DNA of 64,000 bases from Azospirillum sp. RU38E. GTDB lineage: Bacteria > Pseudomonadota > Alphaproteobacteria > Azospirillales > Azospirillaceae. The stretch spans positions 1-64,000 of the forward strand of contig NZ_FZOI01000010.1 in assembly GCF_900188385.1 (NCBI RefSeq). The letters are read 5' to 3'. The notes beneath the pieces are model-generated. The model had not been told where the DNA came from and made no database searches. It saw nothing but the letters and a program-made list of their open reading frames with translations. Below are positions 54,896 through 62,012 of the stretch, piece by piece (within the stretch, counting starts at the first letter, position 1; every line of letters starts with the position of its first letter). The position numbers and the translations under genes are program-made.

Positions 54896-55162
54896 TCAGA
54901 GATATTTGGTGATTTCGGCAATGCTGGCCATGCGCTCCCGCGCCTCCTTGGGCAGGGGGCCGGTCACCTCCTCCAGATGATGCTCGATATGGTGCAGCAC
55001 CAGTTCGGTCTTGGCCTTGTCCAGCGCCTTCAGCACGGCCTGAAGCTGTTGGGCGATGGTCAACGCGTCGCGCCCTTCCTCCAGCATTCGCAGGGTGGCG
55101 CCCAAATGCCCATGGGCACGGCGCAGGCGGTTCATGATCTCGGGGTCTTGTGCGTGGCTCAT
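54896..55162 (-). CDS. rcnR: RcnR/FrmR-type metal-responsive repressor lacking the usual Cys
   Basis: 88 residues, all helical, DUF156/CsoR family (IMNRLRRAHGHLGATLRMLE, QQLQAVLKALDKAKTELVLH). RcnR of E. coli binds Ni/Co through His3, Cys35, His60 and His64. Here His3 and the His-rich LHHIEHHLEE are present but the Cys is Ala (EGRDALTIAQQ) and the protein has no Cys at all. It presumably represses itself and rcnA; a G/C-tract operator is upstream. Confidence 0.85.
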   Translation of the reverse strand: MSHAQDPEIMNRLRRAHGHLGATLRMLEEGRDALTIAQQLQAVLKALDKAKTELVLHHIEHHLEEVTGPLPKEARERMASIAEITKYL

Positions 55163-55203
55163 GGGATGGAGCCTAGCACAGGCTGGGACAGTGGGCGAGT
55201 CCT

Positions 55204-55222
55204 ATCCCCCTGGAGGGGATAT
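55204..55222. promoter_or_regulatory. candidate RcnR/CsoR-family operator
   Basis: TATCCCC-CTGGA-GGGGATA: perfect 7-base arms forming AT-flanked G/C tracts, the operator style of the CsoR/RcnR family. It lies 42 bases upstream of the rcnR start. Confidence 0.65.
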
Positions 55223-55346
55223 GCAGTTGATAAACTGATGGATTCGATTTGAATTATGCGCTTTTCTTATTATCGGTTCCGGCCCACCTTTGCCGTCATC
55301 CCCCTCACTGGCGGCGGCTGCCGCCCGATTGAAAGGTTCGCCTGTC

Positions 55347-56360
55347 ATGAAAGCCGTTGGTTACCAGAAGGCCGGCCCCGTGGATGGCGCTGGCGCGCTT
55401 GTCGATATCGAATTGCCGGTGCCCACCCCTGGTCCGCATGATCTGCTGGTGCAGGTGGCGGCCGTCTCCGTCAACCCGGTCGATACCAAGGTGCGCCGCA
55501 ACGCGGCGCCTGCGGAAGGCCAGCATAAGGTGCTGGGCTTTGATGCCGCCGGTACCGTTACCGCCGTCGGGTCAGCGGTGACGCTGTTCAAGCCGGGTGA
55601 TGCGGTGTTCTATGCCGGCGATCTGACGCGGCCCGGCACCAATGCCGAATATCATTTGGTGGATGAACGCATCGTCGGGCCTAAGCCGGCCAGCCTGGAT
55701 TTCCCGGCCGCTGCCGCCCTGCCGCTGACCGCCATCACCGCCTGGGAAATGCTGTTCCACCGGATGCGCGTTCCCTATGGCGTGAAGAACCAGACGGGCA
55801 CCCTGCTGGTGATCGCCGGGGCCGGCGGGGTGGGGTCCATCCTGATCCAGTTGGCCCGCCGGCTGACCGGGCTGACGGTGATTGCCACCGCATCCCGCCC
55901 GGAAACGGTGGCATGGGTGCAGAAGATGGGCGCCCACCATGTGATCGACCATCGCCAGCCGCTGGCGGAGGGCTTGCGCGCCATCGGCATCAAGGCGGTG
56001 GATTATGTCGCGGCCCTCTCCAACACCGATCAGCATATGCCCTCAATCGTGGAGATGATTGCCCCGCAGGGCCACCTGTCGGTGATCGACGACCCGGCGA
56101 CGTTCGATGTACTGCCCTTCAAGCGGCGCAGCGTGACGATTTCCTGGGAGTTCATGTTCACCCGGTCGATGTTTGCCACGGCGGACATCATTGAACAGCA
56201 CCGGCTGTTGAGCGAGGTCTCTGCCTTGGTGGATGCCGGCCTGCTGCAAACCACCCTGACCGGGGTGGAAGGCACCATCAACGCCGCCAACCTGACGCGG
56301 CTGCATCAGTTGCTGGAAAGCGGCCGCTCCTTCGGCAAGAAGGTGCTGGCTGGGTTCTGA
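55347..56360 (+). CDS. zinc-type alcohol dehydrogenase / quinone oxidoreductase family protein
   Basis: 337 residues from the ATG at 55347 (AAAGG upstream). MDR-superfamily with N-terminal GroES-like domain (VDIELPVPTPGPHDLLVQV, VSVNPVDTKVRRN) and the NADPH-binding GAGGVGSILIQLARRLTG. No cysteine cluster for structural zinc is seen, so it is closer to zinc-free quinone oxidoreductases. Probably reduces quinones or enones with NAD(P)H. Alone in its transcription unit; a palindromic repeat follows. Confidence 0.85.
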   Translation: MKAVGYQKAGPVDGAGALVDIELPVPTPGPHDLLVQVAAVSVNPVDTKVRRNAAPAEGQHKVLGFDAAGTVTAVGSAVTLFKPGDAVFYAGDLTRPGTNAEYHLVDERIVGPKPASLDFPAAAALPLTAITAWEMLFHRMRVPYGVKNQTGTLLVIAGAGGVGSILIQLARRLTGLTVIATASRPETVAWVQKMGAHHVIDHRQPLAEGLRAIGIKAVDYVAALSNTDQHMPSIVEMIAPQGHLSVIDDPATFDVLPFKRRSVTISWEFMFTRSMFATADIIEQHRLLSEVSALVDAGLLQTTLTGVEGTINAANLTRLHQLLESGRSFGKKVLAGF

Positions 56361-56411
56361 GGGCTGGGAGGGCCGTCTGAAGCGGTTCAGGTCTTCCGTT
56401 CCTTCACGGCC

Positions 56412-56502
56412 TCCCCCGCGTAAGCGGGGGTCCAGGGGCCACAGGAAATACGCCTCAGTCCCATTGGCCCCTGGATCCCCGCTTGCGCGGGGAAGGCAGC
56501 CT
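56412..56502. repeat. palindromic intergenic repeat, family 2-related, copy 3
   Basis: Arms CCCCGCGTAAGCGGGGGTCC and the approximate complement at 56465-56502, with AGGGGCCA/TGGCCCCT extending the stem. The loop differs from copies 1 and 2 (AGGAAATACGCCTCAGTCCC region), so it is a related subtype. Lies between an oxidoreductase and a LysR gene. Confidence 0.7.
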
Positions 56503-56563
56503 TGTGCGTTTGGGTAAATCAGTCCCTTACCCATAACAGACGTCCCACCACCGGAGCCCCCCG

Positions 56564-57442
56564 ATGCGTCACCCCGATCTGGAAATCGACCTGTTGCGGG
56601 CCTTCGTGGCGGTGGTGGATGCCGGCAGCTTCACCGCCGCCGCCGATCTGGTGGGGCGGTCGCAATCGGCGGTCAGCCAGAAGGTGCTGCGGCTGGAAGA
56701 AATCCTGCAACTGCGCCTGTTCGACCGCACCAGCCGCAGCCTGCGCCTGACCGCCCAGGGGGAAAGGCTGCTGGCATCGGCCCGGCAGATGCTGGAATTC
56801 AATGACCGGCTGGTGGCCGACCTGCGTTCCCCCCTGGCGTCGGGCACCTTGCGGCTGGGCATATCGGAAGATTTCATCCCCCAGCAATTGCCCCGCCTGC
56901 TGGCCCGGTTCAGCCGGCTGTACCCGGCGGTGCATCTGGAACTGATGACCGGTCTGTCCTGTGCCCTGCTGGCGGCCTATGATGAGGGGCGGCTGGATGC
57001 GGTGATCGCCAAGAAGGACGGCACCGCCCAGCGGGGCCGGGTGATCTGGCGTGAACAACTGGTCTGGATGGCGGCGGCGGACCAGCCGCTGGACCTGTCT
57101 GGCCCCTTGCGGCTGGTGATGCTGCCGGCCCCCTGCACCTATCGGGAATTGATGGTCTCCGCCCTGGGGCGCAATGGCCGCAACTGGGTGGCCGCCTGCA
57201 CCGCCAGCAGCCTGATGGGGGTGCAGGCGGCGGTGGCGGGCGGGCTGGGGGTGAAGGTGCTGGGCCGCTGCTTCCTGCGCGACGGGTTGCGGATATTGCC
57301 CGAAGGGCCGGACTGGCCGGCCCTGCCCCAGACCGAAATCACCGTGGTGGGGGAAGACCGCGCCGGCGATCTGGTCCGCCCGCTGGTCGGCTTTCTGACG
57401 GAAAGCCTGGCCGGCGGGGCGGGGATGCCGGTGGCGGCATGA
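56564..57442 (+). CDS. LysR-family transcriptional regulator
   Basis: 292 residues with a standard N-terminal helix-turn-helix (LLRAFVAVVDAGSFTAAADL, RSQSAVSQKVLRLEEILQLR) and LysR effector domain (GTLRLGISEDFIPQQLPRLL). No divergent target is obvious; the upstream oxidoreductase gene is co-directional 200 bases away. Converges on the universal stress gene with a 6-base gap. Confidence 0.88.
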   Translation: MRHPDLEIDLLRAFVAVVDAGSFTAAADLVGRSQSAVSQKVLRLEEILQLRLFDRTSRSLRLTAQGERLLASARQMLEFNDRLVADLRSPLASGTLRLGISEDFIPQQLPRLLARFSRLYPAVHLELMTGLSCALLAAYDEGRLDAVIAKKDGTAQRGRVIWREQLVWMAAADQPLDLSGPLRLVMLPAPCTYRELMVSALGRNGRNWVAACTASSLMGVQAAVAGGLGVKVLGRCFLRDGLRILPEGPDWPALPQTEITVVGEDRAGDLVRPLVGFLTESLAGGAGMPVAA

Positions 57443-57448
57443 CCAACT

Positions 57449-58288
57449 TTACTGCGACAGCAGCAACGGCAATTCCGCCTTGTCCAACAGCTTGCGCGTG
57501 GCCCCGCCGAAGACGAATTCGCTGATCCGGGAGCGGCCAACGGCCCCCATCACCAGCATGTCGGCGTGAAGTTCGCGGCAGCGTTCCAGCAAAATGGCCC
57601 CGGCATCATCGCCCGGCCGCTGGTCCAGTACTGCACGCACGCCATGGCGGGCCAGATGGGCGGTGATGTCAGCACCCGGTTCCTGCCCATATAGCCGGCG
57701 CAGGCGGGCATCGGGGGCCACCACCACATGCACCTCCTCTGCGGCGATCAGGAAGGGCATGGCGGCGGCAATGGCGCGCGTTGCCTCCCGGCTGGCATTC
57801 CAGCCCACCACGATGGGGCCGCCGATACGGGCGGCCGACCAATGGGCCGGCAGGCAGAGCGTGGGCCGGCCGGAAGCAAAGATGATGTCATTGGCCAGCC
57901 CCAGCAGGCTGGGATTGGCGATATCGGGCTTCAGCGGCGGGCCGACGATGGCCAGCCCGGCGTGACGGGCGTGCAGCATCAACCCCTCGCCCGTTTCATC
58001 CTCTGCCACCCGCCATTCGGCGGTGAAGCTGCGGCGCTGGCACAGGGTTTCAAACCGGGCGCGGTTATCCAGCATCGCCGCCTGGGTGCGCAGGCGATGC
58101 TGGTTCAACATCTCCGTCAGGCCGACGCCGATGGCAAAACCGGCATGGCGATCCAGGTGCAGCGGATTGATGACATAGGTGGCGATCAGATGCGCCTGCC
58201 AGCGTTTGGCCAGTGCGGCGGCGTAGTTCAACCGTCCGTCGCTGCCTTCCGTCTCTTCCAGAAAGACGACGATATCCTTGGGTTCCAT
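57449..58288 (-). CDS. tandem universal stress protein (two UspA domains)
   Basis: 279 residues comprising two UspA-like halves. The second carries the nucleotide-binding signature GAVGRSRISEFVFGGATRKL near the C-terminus; the first is more diverged (VGPPLKPDIANPSLLGLAND). The start MEPKDIVVFLEETEG follows an FNR/FixK-type box 70 bases upstream. Such proteins are often part of FNR/FixK regulons induced at low oxygen in alphaproteobacteria. Cytoplasmic. Confidence 0.85.
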   Translation of the reverse strand: MEPKDIVVFLEETEGSDGRLNYAAALAKRWQAHLIATYVINPLHLDRHAGFAIGVGLTEMLNQHRLRTQAAMLDNRARFETLCQRRSFTAEWRVAEDETGEGLMLHARHAGLAIVGPPLKPDIANPSLLGLANDIIFASGRPTLCLPAHWSAARIGGPIVVGWNASREATRAIAAAMPFLIAAEEVHVVVAPDARLRRLYGQEPGADITAHLARHGVRAVLDQRPGDDAGAILLERCRELHADMLVMGAVGRSRISEFVFGGATRKLLDKAELPLLLSQ

Positions 58289-58357
58289 GGCGTGTGTGCC
58301 CTTGATCGATCATGTGTCAACTGGTGGGCATCATGCCTGGGGGCGGCGACGGTTTCC

Positions 58358-58371
58358 TTGATCTCGGTCAA
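58358..58371. promoter_or_regulatory. FNR/FixK-type box (TTGAT-N4-GTCAA)
   Basis: TTGATCTCGGTCAA matches TTGAT-N4-ATCAA at 9 of 10 informative bases. It lies 70 bases upstream of the universal stress gene, a fitting place for activation at low oxygen. Confidence 0.75.
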
Positions 58372-58390
58372 AGGTTTCCCGGCAAGATCA

Positions 58391-58468
58391 TTAAAACACG
58401 CCGAACAGGTAAAGCAGGATGATGATGGGGATGGGTATACCCACGGCCCAGAGCAGAATGCCACGCAT
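58391..58468 (-). CDS. 25-residue hydrophobic membrane peptide
   Basis: ATG at 58468 to TAA at 58391: MRGILLWAVGIPIPIIILLY followed by LFGVF. One membrane segment with a central Pro pair. The ribosome-binding site GAGGGAGG is excellent. Similar very short GIPIPIIIL peptides occur widely in alphaproteobacteria with no known role. It lies upstream of the FNR/FixK box and the universal stress gene on the same strand. Confidence 0.7.
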   Translation of the reverse strand: MRGILLWAVGIPIPIIILLYLFGVF

Positions 58469-58633
58469 CGCAACCTCCCTCTTGTTTCCAAATGAATAAC
58501 GATCCGGGCGGCCCCCTGGTTCCCGCCGGCAGACCCTTTAGTGCTCAACGCATAGAAGGGCGACCGCGCACATTGCTGCCGCTCGCGGTAGGTTTGCGGC
58601 ACACCGTCACCCACCCACCGGAGGAAAACCACG

Positions 58634-58966
58634 ATGAGTGCCGAACCCTTCCCGATGCGCAAGGCGCGCGATCACGCCGTGGCATCCATCATTGAACGGG
58701 CCGAAGCCGACCCGGAATTTCGCGCGCTGCTGCTGGCCAATCCACATGAAGGGGTGAAGCGGACACTCGGCATCGACCCGATTCCCGGTTTCAAGATCAA
58801 TGTGGTTGAAGAAAAGCCGGGCGAAGTGACCATCGTGCTGCCGGCCGCCCTGGAAGAAAGCGAATTGTCGGACGAGCTGCTGGATCTGGCCTCCGGTGGC
58901 ACCTCCTTCAGCGCCTTCATCCTCTATGGCCCGCCGTACCCGGACAGGAAGCCGAAGAATCGCTGA
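58634..58966 (+). CDS. NHLP-leader RiPP precursor peptide A
   Basis: 110 residues. Residues 1-89 resemble the nitrile-hydratase-alpha-like leader (NHLP) used by proteusin and related RiPPs: IIERAEADPEFRALLLANPH, EKPGEVTIVLPAA, and SDELLDLASGG ending at Gly-Gly (88-89). Cleavage after G89 would release a 21-residue core beginning TSFSAFILYG and ending PKNR. The core has no Cys. It is not a nitrile hydratase: the catalytic metal-binding Cys cluster and the rest of the enzyme are missing. GGAGGAAAA precedes the start. A hairpin and a strong terminator follow. No modification enzyme or peptidase-exporter is in this window. Confidence 0.85.
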   Translation: MSAEPFPMRKARDHAVASIIERAEADPEFRALLLANPHEGVKRTLGIDPIPGFKINVVEEKPGEVTIVLPAALEESELSDELLDLASGGTSFSAFILYGPPYPDRKPKNR

Positions 58967-58983
58967 TCTGTTTTACGTCATTC

Positions 58984-59009
58984 CATCTGCCCAATCTGTT
59001 GGGCAGATG
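58984..59009 (+). other. perfect stem-loop after precursor A
   Basis: CATCTGCCCAA and TTGGGCAGATG, 11 bases each, enclose TCTG. It lacks a T-tail and precedes the true terminator, so it may protect the mRNA 3' end. Confidence 0.6.
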
Positions 59010-59015
59010 CATTCG

Positions 59016-59052
59016 TGGCCGCCGGTGACAGTACCGGCGGCCATTTCTTTTT
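59016..59052 (+). terminator. rho-independent terminator of precursor A
   Basis: TGGCCGCCGGT pairs perfectly with ACCGGCGGCCA around a 6-base loop, then TTTCTTTTT. Ends the precursor A transcript, so precursor B needs its own promoter in the AT-rich 59053-59223. Confidence 0.9.
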
Positions 59053-59223
59053 CATTCGCATGAAATGGTGTCGAAGCTATTTATATTAATGTTTGATTAT
59101 ATTTGGGATTTCCGTTTTGCAGAGCCTTTCAAACATTTTGCATAGAGATTGTGGCACCCTTGTTTTCGTGGTTACCGATAATAATGCGGCCTGTTTGTTA
59201 CACCCTTTATCAGAGGTGCCAGG
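59053..59223. promoter_or_regulatory. AT-rich leader and promoter region of precursor B
   Basis: 170 bases, clearly AT-richer than the surroundings, between the terminator of A and the start of B. It must contain B's promoter; no specific box could be fixed by eye. AGAGG sits 8 bases before the ATG. Confidence 0.45.
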
Positions 59224-59571
59224 ATGACCGCTGAAATCTCCCCCCTGAGCAAGGCCCGTGCCCATGTGACCGCTGGCCTTATCGAGCGTGCCGAGGCCGA
59301 TCCGGCCTTCCGCGCCTTGCTGCTGTCCAACCCGCATGAGGCGGTGAAGAGCTTGCTGGGGGTTGATCCGATCCCTGGTTACAAGATCACTGTGGTGGAA
59401 GAGCAGCCGGGTGAAGTGACCATCGTGCTGCCCGCCGCCCTGGATGAAAATGAACTGTCCGACGAACTGCTGGATCTGGCGTCTGGCGGTGTCAGCTTCA
59501 GCGCCTTTGTTGATTGGGAAACCTGGTACGGCATTAAGAACAGTAACCAGAAGTCCAAGAAGGGCCGTTGA
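59224..59571 (+). CDS. NHLP-leader RiPP precursor peptide B
   Basis: 115 residues and a clear paralogue of precursor A. The leader is the same length (Gly-Gly at 88-89) and about three quarters identical: LIERAEADPAFRALLLSNPH, EQPGEVTIVLPAA, SDELLDLASGG. The predicted core is 26 residues, starting VSFSAFVDWETWYG and ending KKGR. The two cores share only SFSAF and a basic tail. No Cys; aromatic residues (F, W, W, Y) are prominent. Conserved leader with diverging core is the hallmark of a RiPP precursor family processed by shared enzymes. Confidence 0.85.
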   Translation: MTAEISPLSKARAHVTAGLIERAEADPAFRALLLSNPHEAVKSLLGVDPIPGYKITVVEEQPGEVTIVLPAALDENELSDELLDLASGGVSFSAFVDWETWYGIKNSNQKSKKGR

Positions 59572-59611
59572 CCTGATCCTTGTTCCCGCTGCCGGGGGCA
59601 TTGCATAAGCT

Positions 59612-59763
59612 TTATACCAACGGTCATAATTCATGACCGTTGGTACGGCGGCGACTGCCGCCGCGCCGCTCGTGCGGCGTAGCCAAGCCAGCGGATGCTG
59701 GCGCCGGCGATTGAGGGGCATGAAAGCGTGACCATCGGTCATGATTTCGTGCCGCTGGTATTA
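59612..59763 (+). repeat. intergenic repeat, family 1, copy C
   Basis: Begins ATACCAACGGTCAT with the complementary ATGACCGTTGGTA forming the first stem; the centre has GGCGGCGACTGCCGCC and AGCCAAG-CCAGCGGATGCTGGCG as in copy A; it ends GCTGGTATT. It lies 40 bases after precursor B. The end stems differ in sequence from A and B, although the framework is kept, so compensatory drift or a subfamily is indicated. Confidence 0.72.
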
Positions 59764-59764
59764 C

Positions 59765-59803
59765 AGGCCGCCGTTCCCCATGGACGGCGGCCTTTTGCTT
59801 TTC
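59765..59803 (+). terminator. rho-independent terminator downstream of precursor B
   Basis: AGGCCGCCGT pairs with ACGGCGGCCT around a 9-base loop, then TTTGCTTTTC. With repeat C before it, it ends the precursor B transcript. Confidence 0.85.
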
Positions 59804-59871
59804 ATCGGTTTGTCGGGATTGCCCCAGCGGCTTGCGACATGTTGGTCACCATATGATTGGCAGACCGGGAT

Positions 59872-59885
59872 TTGATCTATCGCAA
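59872..59885. promoter_or_regulatory. FNR/FixK-like box upstream of fixG
   Basis: TTGATCTATCGCAA has a perfect left half-site and three of five bases in the right one, compared with TTGAT-N4-ATCAA. It lies 90 bases before the fixG start, where an oxygen-responsive activator site is expected. Confidence 0.6.
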
Positions 59886-59974
59886 AGCGGGGGCGGGGCG
59901 GGGGGCATAGGGTGCGCTCACGGGTGGCTTGCCGCCCGAACTATTTTGGTGCCCCAACCCCCGAGAGACCCCCC

Positions 59975-61531
59975 ATGACCGGGCCGAACACATTGCTGGA
60001 AAAGGCCGCCGCCGCCGATGCGGCCCAGGCTTCTTTCGAGAATGGCCGCAAGGACAAGCCGGCCCCTGGCGGCCGCAAGCCGCGTCCGAAGGGCGATCCC
60101 GGCCCGTCCAACTCGCTTTATGCCGAGCATGTGAAGGTCTATCCCAAGGGGGTGAAGGGCAAATACCGCACCATCAAATGGGCGGTGCTGATCTTCTGTC
60201 TGGCTTTCTATTATCTGGCGCCCTGGCTGCGCTGGGATCGCGGACCGGAAGCGCCGAACCAGGCGCTGCTGATCGATATCGGGGCGCCGCGCGCCTATCT
60301 GTTCAATATCGAGATCTGGCCGCAGGAGGTCTATTTCATCACCGGCTTGCTGGTGCTGGGGGCCTTGGGCCTGTTCCTGGTCACCTCGCTGTTCGGACGG
60401 CTCTGGTGCGGCTATGCCTGCCCGCAGACAGTCTGGACCGACCTGTTCATGCTGGTGGAACGCTGGATCGAGGGGGATCGCGGCGCCCGGATGCGGTTGG
60501 ACAAGGCGCCGCTCTCTTTCGAGAAGGTCTGGCGGAAAACGGCCAAGCACAGTGTCTGGTTTGCCATTGCGCTGGCCACCGGTGGGGCCTGGGCGCTCTA
60601 TTTCAATGATGCGCCGACCTTTGTGGTGGAGTTTTTCACCGGCACCGCCACCTCCATGCAGTATTTCTTCGTCGGTCTGTTCACGGCGACCACCTATGTG
60701 CTGGCCGGCTGGGCCCGCGAACAGGTCTGCACCTATATGTGCCCCTGGCCGCGTTTCCAGGCTGCCATGCTGGACGACCAGTCCATGGTGGTGACCTACG
60801 AATCCTGGCGGGGTGAGAAGCGCGGGCCGCACAAGGCCGGCACCAGTTGGGAAGGGCGCGGCGACTGCATCGATTGCGGCCAGTGCGTCGCCGTCTGCCC
60901 CACCGGCATCGATATCCGCGACGGTATCCAGCTTGAATGTATCGGTTGTGGCCTGTGCATCGACAGTTGCAACGAAATCATGGCCAAGGTCGGCCGCCCG
61001 CAGGAACTGATCACCTTCGATACCGAAGCCCGCCAGCGCGCCCGTGCCCAGGGCGGCCGCGCCAAGTGGCAGATCATCCGTCCCCGCGTGCTGATCTATG
61101 CTGCCTCGTTGCTGATCGTCAGCGCCATCATGCTGGGGGCCCTGCTGACCCGCACCACGGTTCAGGTCAGTGTGCTGCGCGACCGGGCGCCGCTGTTCGT
61201 CACCCTGTCCGATGGCGGCGTGCGCAATGGCTATACGCTGAAAATCCTCAACAAGCGTCGTGAAGCGGTGGATTTCCGCCTGTCGTTGGAAGATGTGCCG
61301 CCGGGAGCCCTGCTGACCGTGCAGGATGTGGGCGAGGCGCGCGATGGCCAGCCGGTGGTGTTGCCCACCAAGGGTGACAAGGTGGCCACCTTCCGTGTCT
61401 TCGTCACCCTGCCGCCTGATCGCAAGCGCGATGAGAAGACCGAGTTCGAATTCCTGCTGCAAAATCCCGTTCGTGGCGAAGGCGATGAATATCACGCCGT
61501 CTTCGTCGGTCCCCACCCTGTCCGCCGGTGA
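59975..61531 (+). CDS. fixG: cytochrome cbb3 oxidase accessory protein FixG/CcoG
   Basis: 518 residues from the ATG at 59975 (GAGAGA upstream). About five membrane segments, a first Cys motif (RLWCGYACPQTVW) in the membrane part, and a dicluster ferredoxin-like pair (CIDCGQCVAVCPTGI, CIGCGLCIDSC). The C-terminal domain is an Ig-like periplasmic part (VQVSVLRDRAPLFVTLSDGG). It is a copper-reductase-type assembly factor of the cbb3 oxidase. The ccoNOQP genes are not in view. fixH follows after 4 bases. Confidence 0.92.
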   Translation: MTGPNTLLEKAAAADAAQASFENGRKDKPAPGGRKPRPKGDPGPSNSLYAEHVKVYPKGVKGKYRTIKWAVLIFCLAFYYLAPWLRWDRGPEAPNQALLIDIGAPRAYLFNIEIWPQEVYFITGLLVLGALGLFLVTSLFGRLWCGYACPQTVWTDLFMLVERWIEGDRGARMRLDKAPLSFEKVWRKTAKHSVWFAIALATGGAWALYFNDAPTFVVEFFTGTATSMQYFFVGLFTATTYVLAGWAREQVCTYMCPWPRFQAAMLDDQSMVVTYESWRGEKRGPHKAGTSWEGRGDCIDCGQCVAVCPTGIDIRDGIQLECIGCGLCIDSCNEIMAKVGRPQELITFDTEARQRARAQGGRAKWQIIRPRVLIYAASLLIVSAIMLGALLTRTTVQVSVLRDRAPLFVTLSDGGVRNGYTLKILNKRREAVDFRLSLEDVPPGALLTVQDVGEARDGQPVVLPTKGDKVATFRVFVTLPPDRKRDEKTEFEFLLQNPVRGEGDEYHAVFVGPHPVRR

Positions 61532-61535
61532 TGCC

Positions 61536-62012
61536 ATGACCATGATCGAGACACCCCGTAAAAGCTTGTGGATTCCCTGGGTTTTCGTTGGCGCCATGCT
61601 GGTCGTCATCGCCGTCAATGGCGTGCTGGTGACCTATGCGCTGAAATCCTTCTCCGGTCTGGCGGTGGAAAAGCCCTATGAACGGGGGGTGCAATATAAT
61701 CAGGTGCTGGCCGTGCAGGCGCACCAGAATGCGCTGGGCTGGAAGGTGGAAACCAAGGTCCAGGGCCGGATGCTGGAAATCCATCTGACCGGCCGCGATG
61801 GTCTGCCGATGGACCGGGCCACGGTGACGGGCGATCTGGAACGCCCGCTGGGCGGGTTGGCGCCGGTGGCGCTGTCCTTCACCGGTGTCGGCAATGGCCG
61901 CTATGTCGCCCGCCTGGATGCGGTACCGCAGCATGGGCAGTGGGACGTGAATGCCACGCTGCTGAATGGCGGCGAACGCTATCTGCTGGTTGAAAGGGTG
62001 TTCGTTCCGTGA
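61536..62012 (+). CDS. fixH: cbb3 oxidase assembly protein FixH
   Basis: 158 residues from the ATG at 61536. One N-terminal membrane segment (WVFVGAMLVVIAVNGVLVTY) and a periplasmic domain with the FixH pattern ALKSFSGLAVEKPYERGVQY-NQ and VALSFTGVGNGRYVARLD. It lies between fixG and fixI as usual; the stop overlaps the fixI GTG start. Needed for cbb3 oxidase assembly, exact action unclear. Confidence 0.9.
   Translation: MTMIETPRKSLWIPWVFVGAMLVVIAVNGVLVTYALKSFSGLAVEKPYERGVQYNQVLAVQAHQNALGWKVETKVQGRMLEIHLTGRDGLPMDRATVTGDLERPLGGLAPVALSFTGVGNGRYVARLDAVPQHGQWDVNATLLNGGERYLLVERVFVP

Noticed and set aside
58305-58325. TTGATCGATCATGTGTCAA near the stress gene as a second FNR box
   Set aside because: The half-sites TTGAT and GTCAA are 9 bases apart, not 4.
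58634-59571. Precursors A and B as nitrile hydratase alpha subunits
   Set aside because: Only the N-terminal-like region is present; no metal-binding Cys cluster, and the proteins are about half the enzyme's length.
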